Shown here piece by piece: positions 22,210 to 32,400 of a stretch of DNA of 64,000 bases. Source of the DNA: Garcia nutans (lineage: Eukaryota > Streptophyta > Magnoliopsida > Malpighiales > Euphorbiaceae). The stretch's first letter is position 1. Every line of letters starts with the position of its first letter. The stretch covers positions 8,060,001 through 8,124,000 of the forward strand of contig CANTUV010000015.1 of NCBI GenBank assembly GCA_947685225.1, given 5' to 3'. The notes beneath the pieces were generated by a model. That model was not told the origin of the DNA and searched no databases. It was given only the letters and a program-made list of their open reading frames with translations. Made by a program: the position numbers and the translations under genes.

Positions 22210-23778
22210 GTGGCTGATGCGTTGTCGCGAAGGTATGTTTTACTTAATTCTCTTAGTGCTAGATTATTGGGTTTTGAGCATATTAAGGAATTATATGTTA
22301 GTGATGTGGATTTTGGTGACATATATAATTCGTGTGGAGATGTGGCTATTTCAAAAGACTTTCATTTGTTTGATGGTTTCTTGTTTAAGAGAAATAGATT
22401 GTGTATTCCTAAGTGTTCCATGAGAGAGTTGTTAGTTAAGAAAGCACATGGAGGAGGTTTGATGGGTCATTTTGGGGTAAGTAAGACCTATGATGTGTTG
22501 ATAGAACATTTTTATTGGCCTGGTATGAAACATGATGTGCATAAAGTTTGTGAGCATTGCATAACATGTAGAGAAGCTAAGTCTAGGGTGAACTGCATGG
22601 TTTGTACATGCCATTACTTGTTCCTAATGGACCTTGGACTGATTTGTCTATGGATTTTGTGCTTGGATTACCTAAAACTGGGAGAGGTCGTGATAGTATA
22701 TTTGTTGTAGTTGATAGATTTAGTAAAATGGCTCATTTTATACCATGTCATAAAACTGATGATGCTAAATTGATTGCTGATTTGTTCTTTAAAGAGGTTG
22801 TTTGTTTGCATGGCATACCCAAAAGCATTGTTAGTGATAGAGATGTTAAGTTTTTGAGTCATTTCTGGCGGGTTTTATGGGAAAAATTGGGGACTAAGTT
22901 GTTGTTTTCTACTACTTGCCATCCTCAAACCGATGGTCAAACTGAGGTTGTGAATCGAACATTGATTACTTTGCTTAGGGCAGTGATAGAAAAGAATATT
23001 AGGATGTGGGAGGATTGTTTACCATTTGTGGAGTTTGCTTATAATAGGGCTATTCATAGCACTACTAATTGTTCTCCATTTGAAATTGTTTATGGTTTTA
23101 ATCCGCTTACTCCTTTGGATATTTTGCCATTGCCATCTAATGATTTTGTGAGTGTTAATGCTAGCTCAAAGGCAGATTTTGTGAAGAAGTTATAAACAGG
23201 TTAGGGAAAGGATTGAAAGGCAAAATGCTAAAGTAGCTTCTCGAGTGAATAAAGGAAGGAAGCCAATGATTTTTCAGCCTGGTGATTGGGTTTGGGTTCA
23301 TTTTCGCAAAGAACGGTTTCCACACCAAAGAAAGTCCAAGTTAAACCCACGAGGAGATGGTCCTTTTCAGATACTTGAAAGGATTAATGACAATGCATAT
23401 AAAGTGGATTTGACAGGTGAGTATAATGTAAGTGCTTCGTTTAATGTTGCTGATTTAAGTCCTTTTGATGTAGGTGATGCTTTTGATTCGAGGACGAATC
23501 CATTTGAGGAGAGGGGAAATGTTGTGCAACAACCAGCACACCGCAAGGATGAGCAAGAGTTAGGACGTGAGGAACAAGTTGAGGAGATCATCAATCCAAT
23601 TATTTTGCCACAAGGTCCTATAACTAGATCGCGAGCCAAAAAGATTCAGCAAGCACTAATTTGCCATTTGCAAGATTTGGTGAATTTGGCTAACTATGGT
23701 TTCCAAGGAATTACAAGCTTGGAGACAAGACCAAAGGAAGTCAATTACAACTTGCTACAAGTTGAAATTCACGAATGA
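22210..23778 (+). pseudogene. Element C integrase and LTR-encoded tail, frameshifted
   Basis: Zinc domain with HGGGLMGHFGVSKTYD and CEHCITCREAKSR up to about 22590. A frameshift follows, and the core continues from 22602: LSMDFVLGLPKTGRGRD, SDRDVKFLSHFWRVL, CHPQTDGQTEVVNRTL and WEDCLPFVEFAYNR. All three DDE residues are present. A stop at about 23195 and a short disrupted stretch precede 23245-23778: GDWVWVHFRKERFPHQRK, INDNAYKVDLTGEYNVS, then the tail GPITRSRAKKIQQAL with the stop at 23776-23778, well inside the 3' LTR (259 bp past its start). Confidence 0.9.
23506..23519 (+). promoter_or_regulatory. Element C polypurine tract
   Basis: GAGGAGAGGGGAAA directly before the 3' LTR start. It also encodes part of Pol (EERGN). 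Confidence 0.85.
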
Positions 23779-24274
23779 GGCTTGTAATTAATATGTATTA
23801 AGGCCCACTAGTTATGCTTATTTAAAAAGTAAGGGCCCTGTTTGTTTTGTATTAAATTAGAACTTTGTTTACTTTATTATTTCTTAAATTTTGATTAGAA
23901 AACCAAATGCTACTTAATAACCCTAATTAGGGTTTAGCTATTTATATCTCATTTAGGGTTGTAAGACATCAGTTTTAGTTTTTGACAAATTATTAACCTA
24001 AAAGCCGAATTTGCTTTTATCTTTATGTTCTTGAGTAGAATGCATGCTTAGAAACATTCAAGTAGTTTGATCAACTTTCTTGTGGAGTGTTTCAATTCTG
24101 GGGTTTAGGAACTAGTTTGTTTCGAAATCTTAGGTCTGTGATCAATTCAAGGTAATCTGAAATCTAACCTAATCCTTGGAGGTTGTACTGAATTCGACTA
24201 GGGGTTTTCAAGTTAATGCTGTGGGGGTTCAAAATCAAGGGGTTCTCAGGCTTATTCTTGGAGGTTCCGTATCA
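23520..24274 (+). repeat. Element C 3' LTR
   Basis: 755 bp, same length as the 5' LTR. The first 259 bp are coding for the Pol tail. Confidence 0.93.
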
Positions 24275-24279
24275 AGCGT

Positions 24280-25887
24280 GGAAAAGACAATGTATTAGCA
24301 GATGCACTTTCAAGAAGGTATTCCTTAATCTCAACTCTTAGTTCTAAGTTATTAGGCTTTGAGCAAATTAAGGTTATGTATGCCAATAATGTTGACTTTG
24401 CAAATGTTTATAAAGCATGTGAGCATTCTGCATTTCAGAAGTTTTATAGGCATGATGGGTACTTGTTTAAAGATGGAAGATTATGCATGCCTAGTTGCTA
24501 ATTAAGGGAATTGATTGTGCGTGAGGCATATAGTGGAGGACTCATGGGACATTTTGGGATATTTAAGAGTTTAGACATTTTGCATGAACATTTCTATTGG
24601 CTAAACATGAGGAAGGATGTTAAAAGAATTTGTGCCAAGTGTATTGCATGTAAACAAGCAAAATCTAAGTCTTTACCTCATGGGCTGTATACTCCTTTAC
24701 CTATTCCTAATGCACCTTGGATTGACATATCTATGGACTTTGTTTTGGGGCTGCCTAGGAGTAAAAAAGGGAAAGATAGCATATTTGTTATTATTGATAG
24801 ATTCAACAAAATGGCTCATTTCATTGCATGTCACAACATTGATGATGCAACAAATATTGCTAATTTTTTCTTTGGGGAAGTAGCTCGTTTGCATGGCATT
24901 CCTAAAACAATTGTAAGTGTTAGAGATGTGAAGTTCTTAAGTCATTTTTACTGTGTTTTGTGGAATAAGTTAGGTACTAAATTGTTGTTCTCTACAACTT
25001 GTCATCCACAAATTGATGGACAAACAGAAGTGGTAAATATGACTTTAGGATCTTTTTTACGTGCTGTTGTGGGTAAGAATTTGAAAACTTGGAAAGATTG
25101 TTTGCCATTAGTGGAGTTTGCATATAATAGAAGTATACATTCTTCTACAGGTTATTCAACATTTGAAATTGTTTATGGTTTTAATCCGCTTACACCACTT
25201 GATCTATTTCCTTTGCCATTAAATGAAATAACTAACTTAGATGGCGAAAAGAAAGCGGAGTTGGTTAAGAAGATACATGAGAAGGCACGAGCTCATCTTG
25301 AGAAGAAATATGAATCATTTTCCCATAATGCAAATAGAAGAAGGAAACATGTGATTTTCCAACCTGGTGATTGGGTATGGGTTCATATGAGGAAGGAAAG
25401 ATTCCCTAAACAAAGGAAATCGAAGTTGGATGTAAGGGGAGATGGCCCATTCCAAGTTTTAGAACGAATCAATGACAATGCCTACAAAATCGATCTACCA
25501 GGTGACTATAATGTTTCTGCAACTTTCAATGTTAGTGATCTTCCTGCTTTTGATGTAGGTTCAGATTTGAGGATAAATCTTTTTGAGCAAGGAGGGAATG
25601 ATGAGGAAACTATAAGCAAGCTTAATGAATCTACACAAGGCAGCAAATATGTTAATGATATCATAATGCCAAGTGGACCAATCACAAGATCACAATCAAA
25701 GAAACTCCAGCATGTGTTCCAACACTTCATTCAAAGGTGGATTAATGAAGAGGGAGACCAACTTGTACTGAATATGATGGATCATGAAGAGGAAGTCAAA
25801 AACTCACCAAGAAGCATGAAGAATCTGCCCATAAGTATGGTGATGGGCATTAGCACAAATTTGGAATATAATATTAATGTGGTTTAG
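24280..25887 (+). pseudogene. Element B integrase and LTR-encoded tail
   Basis: Continues element B after C: GKDNVLADALSRRY, a stop at about 24500, then 24511-25887. Zinc domain (GGLMGHFGIFKSLD, CAKCIACKQAKSK), then the core DISMDFVLGLPRSKKGKD. The usual SDRDVKF reads SVRDVKF, so the second catalytic Asp is changed to Val. CHPQIDGQTEVV and WKDCLPLVEFAYNR keep the Glu region. The C-terminal part (GDWVWVHMRKERFPKQRK, INDNAYKIDLPGDYNVS) enters the LTR at 25599 and ends at 25885-25887 with GPITRSQSKKLQH and SPRSMKNLPISMVMG in the tail. Confidence 0.92.
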
Positions 25888-26379
25888 TGCTAGTGTGACT
25901 AGACGCATGTGAACCGACACCAAAATACATATAGAATTTGCCCATCAATGTTGTCAGAATTATGGGCAGTAATTTAGAATATATTATTGATGTGGATGAA
26001 TAATTAATGCTATTGTGACTAGATACATGTAAACCTAGACTTTTAAGCCATTAATTCTTCTTTTCCAACTATATAGGGAGGGGAAAAAGAACTAAAGGGG
26101 GTTACTACGAATTTCCAGTTTATGCTGAATGTAATTGATGTGTTTTCAAGTTTGAGAGGTTTTCTTCTTATTCTTGTTGCATGAAGAATTGGTTCTAACT
26201 TATCAAGTATGACTTATGGCATTTAAATCAATTCATTTCTTCATCCCAATCACCCAAGTTCTCAATTACAGGTTAGTTGTGGGTTTGGTAGGGAGGATTT
26301 TTTTTTTAGTTCTAAGATTCAATGCTAGTTGTGTATGTGGAGTTCTAGATGTAATATTTAATCCATGGGTTCCGCATCA
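25599..26379 (+). repeat. Element B 3' LTR (781 bp)
   Basis: TGATGAGG...TTCCGCATCA, preceded by purine-rich GAGCAAGGAGGGAA. The first 289 bp are coding. Pararetrovirus sequence starts at 26380. Confidence 0.92.
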
Positions 26380-26823
26380 AATGTACCTAAAGAGGTTGCA
26401 ATATTAGCTGTCTTTACCCCACATTAAGAAAAGGATTGATGAGATGCAAAATCATATGGAGAAAGAAATTTGTGCAGAGATTCCAAATGGTTTTTGGAAT
26501 AGACAAAAGCATATAATTGAGTTGCATTATGAGCCAGACTTTAGTGAAAAGCAGATTCCCACTAAGGCTCATCCTGTTGCTATGGGACTAAGGAATCTTG
26601 AAATTTGTAAAAAAGAAATTGTTGATTTAGAAAGAAAAGGACTTATTGGAAGAAGTAGCAGTCCTTGGAGTTGTCCAGCATTCTATGTTGAGAATGCTGC
26701 TAAATTAGAAAGAGGAGTTCCAAGATTGGTGATCAACTATAAATCTTTTAATAACGCCTTGTGATGGATTAGGTAGCCTATACCTAATAAAAGGGACTTA
26801 TTACAAAGGTTGTATAATGCTAA
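26380..26823 (+). pseudogene. Endogenous pararetrovirus, start of reverse transcriptase
   Basis: Second virus piece, same strand and next in gene order after the protease at 1141-1578. It reads as the N-terminal RT region: a helix with EKRIDEMQNHMEKEI, IELHYEPDFSEKQIPTKAHP, DLERKGLIGRSSSPWSCPA and RLVINYKSFNNAL. There are stops at about 26424, 26761 and 26773. Viral RT uses R.VINYK where the gypsy elements have MCVDCRA, which separates it from the neighbours. The piece ends at gctaa (26819-26823), the left TSD of element F. Confidence 0.8.
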
Positions 26824-26896
26824 TGATGCGACTGGGCCAAGCACTTCCCAAGAGGTCACCCATCCTAGTACTAACCATGCACTAGCACGCTTAACC
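26824..26896 (-). promoter_or_regulatory. 5S rRNA-derived segment in Cassandra copy 1
   Basis: The minus strand reads GGTTAAGCGTGCTAGTGC and then AGTACTAGGATGGGTGACC and TTGGGAAGTGCTTGG, matching the 3' half of plant 5S rRNA including the box A-like and box C-like parts of the internal RNA polymerase III promoter. Further copies lie at 27135-27207, 29341-29413 and 29652-29723. This is the defining feature of Cassandra TRIMs. Activity is not implied. Confidence 0.8.
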
Positions 26897-27268
26897 AAAA
26901 AGAACGCTAATCATTTCTACCAAAAGCTTAAGCTGTCAGCAGAGGTGCATCCATTTTCTTTATTTAGATCAAACATAGGCTCACCAGTCTCTTTTAACTT
27001 TATGTGCTACCTTGTCAAACCTGATCCACAACCCTCCAAATCCTCAGACTTATCATTCCCTCCCTCTTTAAGGAGGTTCATCCTCGAACCTAGAGCAGTG
27101 GGACCAGACCCGATAAATAGACTCTGATACCAAATGATGTGACTAGGCCAAGCACTTCCTAGAAAGTCACCCATCCTAGTACTGACCCTGCACCAGCACG
27201 TTTAACCGAAAAGAACGCTAACTATTCTACCAAAAGCTTAAGTTGTCAGTAGAGGCGCACCCATTTCC
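26824..27268 (-). mobile_element. Cassandra-type TRIM copy 1, right LTR truncated
   Basis: Minus orientation. Left LTR 26824-27055 (232 bp), internal part 27056-27134 with a PPT on the left (CCTTAAAGAGGGAGGGA on minus) and a PBS-like site on the right (ACTCTGATACCA), and a right LTR that stops at about 27268 of an expected 27366. Each LTR carries a 5S rRNA-like segment at its outer end. The truncation point CACCCATTTCC is followed by ATCATTTGGTATCAGAGC, the LTR end and PBS of element F. The intact TRIM LTR has TTTATTTGGATCA there, so the joint has short homology. Confidence 0.85.
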
Positions 27269-27274
27269 ATCATT

Positions 27275-27286
27275 TGGTATCAGAGC
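27275..27286 (+). promoter_or_regulatory. Element F primer-binding site, initiator tRNA-Met
   Basis: TGGTATCAGAGC, intact, two bases after ATCA, the only recognisable remnant of the F 5' LTR. Confidence 0.9.
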
Positions 27287-27810
27287 AGGTTTCAAGTTTG
27301 AGGTTTGCATATCCCTTTAAATTGTAGATTGTTTCACTTTTAATATTCTATTTTTATTCTTCTCTTTATATCACCATGGATTAAAAAAAATTCTTTCTTC
27401 ATTCTAATTATGTATTCCTAGAGGAAATTGTTGTTCCTACTCCTTATACAAAAAAAAAGTAAAAGAAAAGTAAAAAGAAGTAAAAGAAAATAGAATATTC
27501 ATCTATTGATATTGGAATTATATATTTTGCTTGTGTCCTTGTGTAAACCCTTTATTTGCTCTTTAGATTTGCCCAATTTCACTCTATTGAATCAACCCTA
27601 ATCTGAATTGTTTGAGGACCTTAGTTTATCGAAGAACCCAAAGAACAAAACATGAGAGGTAAAAGGCATGAGTGGTGAGATAAGCATAGAGAAAAGCCAA
27701 ATAATTGTGTGAAACAAGAGTGGTGTAAATCAATTCATTGAGTTAAACACATGAGGGAGTGCTGGTGAGGTTATTTTTTTTTATTCTTCCTTATTTTACA
27801 GGTTTTAAAG
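27287..27810 (+). other. Element F leader
   Basis: Untranslated leader of about 520 bp with A-rich tracts. The conserved pre-gag motif AAACACATGAGGGAGTG at 27745-27761 is followed by CTGGTGAGG and a T-rich stretch ending TTTTACAGG, then the gag ATG at 27811. Confidence 0.65.
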
Positions 27811-29058
27811 ATGTCTAACAAAGAAAAAGAAGGGAGTTCTTCCTCAAATGATCCAATGATACAAGCTATGCAACAACAATTTCAGAGGATGTTTAACATG
27901 ATGGGAGAAATCAATGATCGCCTCGAAAGGCATGATGATGTTTTCAAACGTTTGCATGGTGAACCAACTCAACGAAGACAACCAGCCTTTGATCAAGAAG
28001 ATTATGATAGCAAGGATGATATGGACGATGATCAAATCACTTTGGTTGGTCAAAACATCAATCCTAGGAGGCAAGTTAGGAGGGGACGTGTTGATGATGT
28101 AGATCACAACATTGGCAGCATTAAAATGAAAATTCCTCCATTTCAAGGAAGGAATAATCCTGATATTTACTTGGAATGGGAGCAAAAAGTAGAGCTGATC
28201 TTTGAATGTCGTAATTATTTCGAAGGGAAAAAGGTAAAACTTGTTGTTGTTGAATTTTGTGATTATGCTATTGTTTGGTGGGATCAAATTTGCAAGAAAA
28301 CACGTAGAAATGGTGAAAGACCTATAGAGACATGGAGGGAGATGAAACAAATCATGAGGAAGAGATTTGTCCCAAGTTATTACTATAGAGAATTGCATCA
28401 AAGGCTGCAAACTTTGACACAAGGCTCTATGAGTGTAGAGGAGTACCATAAGGAGATGGAAATGGCCATGATAAGGGCTAATATGGAGGAAGATCGTGAG
28501 GCTACTATGGCACGGTTTTTGAGTGGACTAAACAAGCAAATTGTTGATCGTTTGGAGTTTCAACATTATGTGGAGATGGAGGACATGTTAAATATGGCCA
28601 TGAAAATTGAAAGACAACTCAAAGGAAAAGGCACAAGGTATGATTCTAAACTTTCTTCGGTTTCTTCTTCTTGGAGATCAAATTGGAGTAAAAAGGATGA
28701 TAAACCCATTGTTAAGCATAAAATAGATGAAACTAAAAACAAAAATGAATTAGGCAGCAAGGGTAAAGTTGAGAATCAACCTAATCAAAATAGAAGCATT
28801 AAATGCCTCAAGTGCCTTGGATATGGTCATATGGAACGTGAATGCCTTAATAAAAGAATAATGATCATGAAGGATGGAATTGTAGAATCTGAAAGTGAGA
28901 GAGAGGATGAAGATGATAGTGATGTAGAATGTGCTAAGGGTGAAACTTTAGTTGTACAACGCACACTTAGTTTGCAAAATAAACAAGATGAGCATGGCGA
29001 GCAATGTGAGAATTTGTTTCATACTCATTGTTTGATTGCTAATAAGTTGTGTAACTGA
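27811..29058 (+). pseudogene. Element F gag, intact to the knuckle then frameshifted
   Basis: A 415-codon open frame from ATG 27811 (MSNKEKEGSSSSND). N-terminal helix (AMQQQFQRMFNMMGEINDR), then the gag core (IKMKIPPFQGRNN, YLEWEQKVELIFECR, WWDQICKKTRRN, RFVPSYYYRELHQRL, SVEEYHKEMEM). A Lys/Ser-rich linker leads to the CCHC knuckle CLKCLGYGHMEREC, then an acidic linker. It runs 20-odd codons into the protease region and ends at a stop after NKLCN, one indel short of the protease motif. The only gag in the window without internal stops. Confidence 0.92.
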
Positions 29059-29340
29059 TTGTGGATAGTGGAAGTTGTACCAATGTAGCAAGCACTTTGT
29101 TAGTAGAGAAGTTGAAGCTACCCACTATTAAACACCCAAAACTATACAACCTTCAGTGGTTGAATGATAGCGGTATGGTGAAGGTAAATAAGCAAGTTGT
29201 GGTTGAATGATAGTGGTATGGTGAAGGTAAATAAGCAAGTTTTGATTTCATTTTTCATTGGTAGATATAAGGATGAGGTTTTGTGTGATGTGGTACCCAT
29301 GTATGCTGGACACATGTTATTGGGTAGACCATGGCAATAT
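29059..29340 (+). pseudogene. Element F protease with a 43-bp tandem duplication
   Basis: Reads IVDSGSCTNVASTLL (DSG, unlike DGG in A, B and C), then LYNLQWLNDSGMVKVNKQV. A 43-bp segment starting GGTTGAATGATAG is duplicated at about 29157-29242, differing at one base (agcgg/agtgg), and shifts the frame. It continues with YKDEVLCDVVPMYAGHMLLGR to 29340, where Cassandra copy 2 is inserted (TSD aatat). Confidence 0.82.
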
Positions 29341-29882
29341 TGATGCGACTGGGCCAAGTATTTCCCAGGAGTTCACCCATCCTAGTACTGACCCTGCACT
29401 AGTACGCTTAACCAGAAAGGACGCTAATCATTTCTACCAAAAGCTTAAGCTGTCAGCAGAGGTGCACCCATTTCCTTTATTTGGATCAAACATGGACTCA
29501 CTAATCTTTTTTGACTTTATATGCCACTTTGTCGAACCTGATCCACAACTCTCCAAACCCTCGGACATATCATTCCCTCCCTCTTTAAGGAGGTTCGTCC
29601 TAGAACCTGGAGCAGTGGGACCAGACCCGATAAATAGGCTCTGATACCAAATGATGCGCTGGGCCAAGAACTTTCTAGGAGATCACCCATTCTAGTACTG
29701 ACCCTGCACCAGCACACTTAACCGAAAAGAACGCTAAGCATTTCTAACAAAAGCTTAAGCTGTTAGCGGAGGCACACCCATTTTCTTTATTTGGATCAAA
29801 CATGGGCTCACTAGTCTCTTTCGACTTTATGTACCACCTTATCGAACCTGATCCACAACCCTTCAAACCCTCGGACATATCA
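29341..29882 (-). mobile_element. Cassandra-type TRIM copy 2, complete (542 bp)
   Basis: LTRs 29341-29572 (232 bp) and 29652-29882 (231 bp), both TGATGCG...ATATCA on the plus strand. The internal part is only 79 bp: PPT next to the left LTR (minus CCTTAAAGAGGGAGGGAA) and PBS 29638-29649 (minus TGGTATCAGAGC) two bases from the right LTR. Perfect TSD aatat (29336-29340 and 29883-29887). Each LTR carries a 5S rRNA-like segment. There is no coding capacity. The size and the 5S segment identify the Cassandra type of terminal-repeat retrotransposon in miniature, which depends on proteins from other elements. Confidence 0.93.
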
Positions 29883-31317
29883 AATATGATTGAAAAGTAT
29901 TGCATGATGGGTTCCAAAATCATTATTCTTTGAGTATGAATGGGGAAAAGTATCAACTTGGCCCATTGTCTCCAAAAATAATTTTTGAGGAACAAATGCA
30001 CATCAAACATCAATATGAAGAACTTAACTCTTCATTGGGGATGAATTTGGGAAGGGAAACCCAAGAGAGAAAAGAGAAAGGTGAGCAAAGTGAGTTAAGT
30101 GAATTAAGAAATAAAAATGGGAAACACAAGGTAAGAGAAAACAAGGCTAACTTGAATGAAAGAAAAATGAGTGTTTATGCTAAAATGAGTGATGTGAAGG
30201 AAGCTTTGAGAATGAGGCAGCAAATGTTTGTACTTATTTATAAGGGAGTTTTGATTATTTCTAATAAAGTAACCAAAAATTTGCCTAGAGTTGCTGATCT
30301 TTTGCAGGGAAATGAGGATCTATTTTCGAAAGAAGTACCTAATGGATTGCCTCCAATTCGAGGTATTGAACATCAAATTGACTTTATTCTAGGTTCAAAC
30401 ATTCCAAATAGACCTGCATACAGATGTAATATAGAGGAAATAAAAGAGATCCATAAGCAAGTAAGTGAGCTTGTGGAGAAAGGGTATGTGCATGAAAGCA
30501 TGAGTCCATGTGCTGTTCCTATATTATTAGTGCTTAAAAAGGATGAAACTTGGAGAATGTGTGTTGATTGTCGAGCCATCAACAAAATCACGGTGAAGTA
30601 TAGACACTACCCTATTCCTAGGCTAGATGATATGTTCGATGAATTGCATGGTTCTTGTGTGTTTTCAAAAATTAATTTAAAATGTGGATATCATCAAATA
30701 AGAATGCGTGAAGGTGATGAATGGAAAACAACTTTCAAAACAAAGCATGGATTATATGAGTGGTTAGTAATACCTTTTGGTTTAACTAATGCACCTAGCA
30801 CTTTCATGAGATTGATGAACCGTGTTTTACGATAATTTATTAGAAAGTTTGTGGTTGTTTATTTTGATGATATTCTAATATATAGCAAGACTTTAGATGA
30901 GCATGTACAACATTTGAAATCTGTTTTTGATGTGCTTAGAAAGGAAAAGGTGTATGCTAATCTAAACAAATGCATCTTTTGCACTGATGAAATTACTTTT
31001 CTTGGTTATGTTGTTAATGATAAAGGAATACGTGTTGATCAAGAAAAAATGAAAGTAATTAGAGAATGGCCAAAACCCACTAGTGTCAGTGATGTAAGAA
31101 GTTTTCATGGTCTTGCTAGCTTTTATAGGATATTCATTAAAGATTTCTCTACAATTGCTGCACCTTTGACTGAATGCATTAAGAAAAATGTGGGATTTAA
31201 GTGGGGGTAAAGAACAAGATGAGGTTTTTAACTTGCTTAAAGATAAACTTTGTTCAACACCTTTACTTGTTTTACCTAATTTATTCTAAAACTTTTGAAA
31301 TTGAGTGTGATGCCAGT
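29883..31317 (+). pseudogene. Element F reverse transcriptase, broken
   Basis: Resumes after the TRIM: LHDGFQNHYSLSMNG, the PLSPKIIFEEQ linker and a Lys/Glu-rich spacer. RT then reads LPPIRGIEHQIDF, LLVLKKDETWRMCVDCRA and RHYPIPRLDDM (one extra residue), followed by GYHQIRMREGDEW and IPFGLTNAPSTFM. A stop at 30833-30835 precedes 30851-31210 with the catalytic YFDD (about 30860) and VRSFHGLASFYR. The frame is lost at about 31205 with single-base indels, and RNase H begins (FEIECDAS) before G cuts it at 31317. Confidence 0.88.
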
Positions 31318-31912
31318 TGATACGAAACCCCAAGATTATAAAGAATTAGAAACACCAACACACAAATTCAGTATAACAAGAACCCTAATTGGTTGTTTGT
31401 CCTACTAAACCCCTAATTGACATGCAACTAGAAACGAAGATAATTGGACAGAATTAAAGAAAAAACTAGAAAGAACACCACAAGTGTTACCTTGATAAGT
31501 TGATTCCAATTCTTGATGCAACAACAAGAAGAGAACCCTCTCTTGATGAAATTCGTCCAAGCCAAAATAATTGAATAATATGATCACCAAAACTGATGTC
31601 TTACAACCCTAAATGAGATATAAATAGCTAAATCCTAATTATGGTTATTAAGTAGCGTTTGGTTGGCTAATCAAATTTTAAGAAATAATAAAGTAAACAA
31701 AGTTTTAATTTAATACAAAACAAACAGGGCCCTTACTTTTTAAATAAGCATAACTAGTGGGCCTTAATACATATTAAATAATAGGCCCATATACTTGGAT
31801 TAAATTTATGGACTGCTTCTCTATATCTGTAGAGTCAAAGGCCTGTCCACCAAGTCTTTCTTCCATGAATCGCCTTACAAAGCCTTGGAAGGTAGATTTG
31901 AGCTTCTTGGCT
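31318..31912 (-). repeat. Element G 3' LTR, truncated
   Basis: Matches 35486-36080 or so of the 5' LTR. The outer end TGATACGAAACCCC is intact. The inner end is lost at about 31910, where the sequence passes into RT. Confidence 0.82.
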
Positions 31913-32400
31913 TGTACCACTTCTTCCATGAATGCAGTTTTCCACTCATCACCCAATTTCATCCTAATTTGATGATATCCAATTTTCAATTCTATTTTAG
32001 TGAAAATGAATGCACCATATAACTCATCTAACATGTCATCTAATCTAGGAATGAGATAGCAATACTTTACACTGCACGACAATCCACACACATCCTCTAT
32101 GTTCCATCTTTCTTGGGTACCAACAACACTGGTACAGCACATGGGCTAAGGCTCTCTCTCACATGCCCCTTCTCCAACAATTCATCTACTTGCCTTTGAA
32201 GTTCCTTTGTCTCCTCTGGGTTACTTCTATAGGCTGGCCTATTTGGAATTACTGCTCCAGGAATAAAATCAATTTGATGCTCAATACCCCTCAAGGGAGC
32301 GAGTCCCTTTGGCATCTCTTCAGGAAAGACTTCATCAAATTCCTATAACAAAGAAACAAAACCACTAGGCAAATTTGGGTTAAGGTCAGTCATAATCAAT
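31774..32400 (-). pseudogene. Element G reverse transcriptase start fused to the LTR-encoded tail
   Basis: From about 32348 down: EEMPKGLAPLRG, HQIDFIPGAVIPNRPAYRSN, LVPKKDGT. A stop/frameshift near 32097 follows, then PRLDDMLDELYGAFIF and GYHQIRMKLGDEWKTAF, joined in frame to EEVVQAKKLKSTFQGF and RRFMEERLGGQAFDSTD, which is the tail encoded in the LTR. The fusion is a 122-codon open frame ending at 31774. The RT active site is absent. Confidence 0.82.

Larger units (their letters stand above)
17147..24274 (+). mobile_element. Element C: full-length Ty3/gypsy CRM-like retrotransposon
   Basis: Two 755-bp LTRs (17147-17901 and 23520-24274), both TGTTGTG...GTATCA and similar by eye. The PBS, gag, protease, RT, RNase H, integrase and PPT are all in order. 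TSD agcat (17142-17146) against agcgt (24275-24279), one transition. No other element is inserted in it, and its RT runs open for over 500 codons, so it is probably among the youngest here. Several stops and frameshifts still disable it: a stop 11 codons after the gag ATG, a gag stop at 19558, a frameshift at the knuckle, stops at about 20340, 22118 and 22193, and a frameshift in integrase. Confidence 0.94.
1579..26379 (+). mobile_element. Element B: Ty3/gypsy CRM-like retrotransposon, heavily nested and rearranged
   Basis: The outer element runs from LTR start TGATGAGG at 1579 to LTR end GCATCA at 26379. Both flanks are pararetrovirus sequence. The TSD is imperfect: agtgc (1574-1578) against aatgt (26380-26384), which differ only by two transitions. 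Its own sequence is the 5' LTR (1579-1783 plus 9147-9722, 781 bp without the nested insert), PBS, leader, gag, protease, then RNase H from 16901, integrase and the 3' LTR (25599-26379, 781 bp). The end of protease and nearly all RT are missing and replaced by the inverted fragment B2. Insertions A1 and C interrupt it further. Not autonomous. Confidence 0.8.

Noticed and set aside
26824..26896. A functional 5S rRNA gene
   Set aside because: Only the 3' half resembles 5S rRNA, with mismatches, and it lies in a TRIM LTR with PBS and PPT. It is a Cassandra-derived segment.
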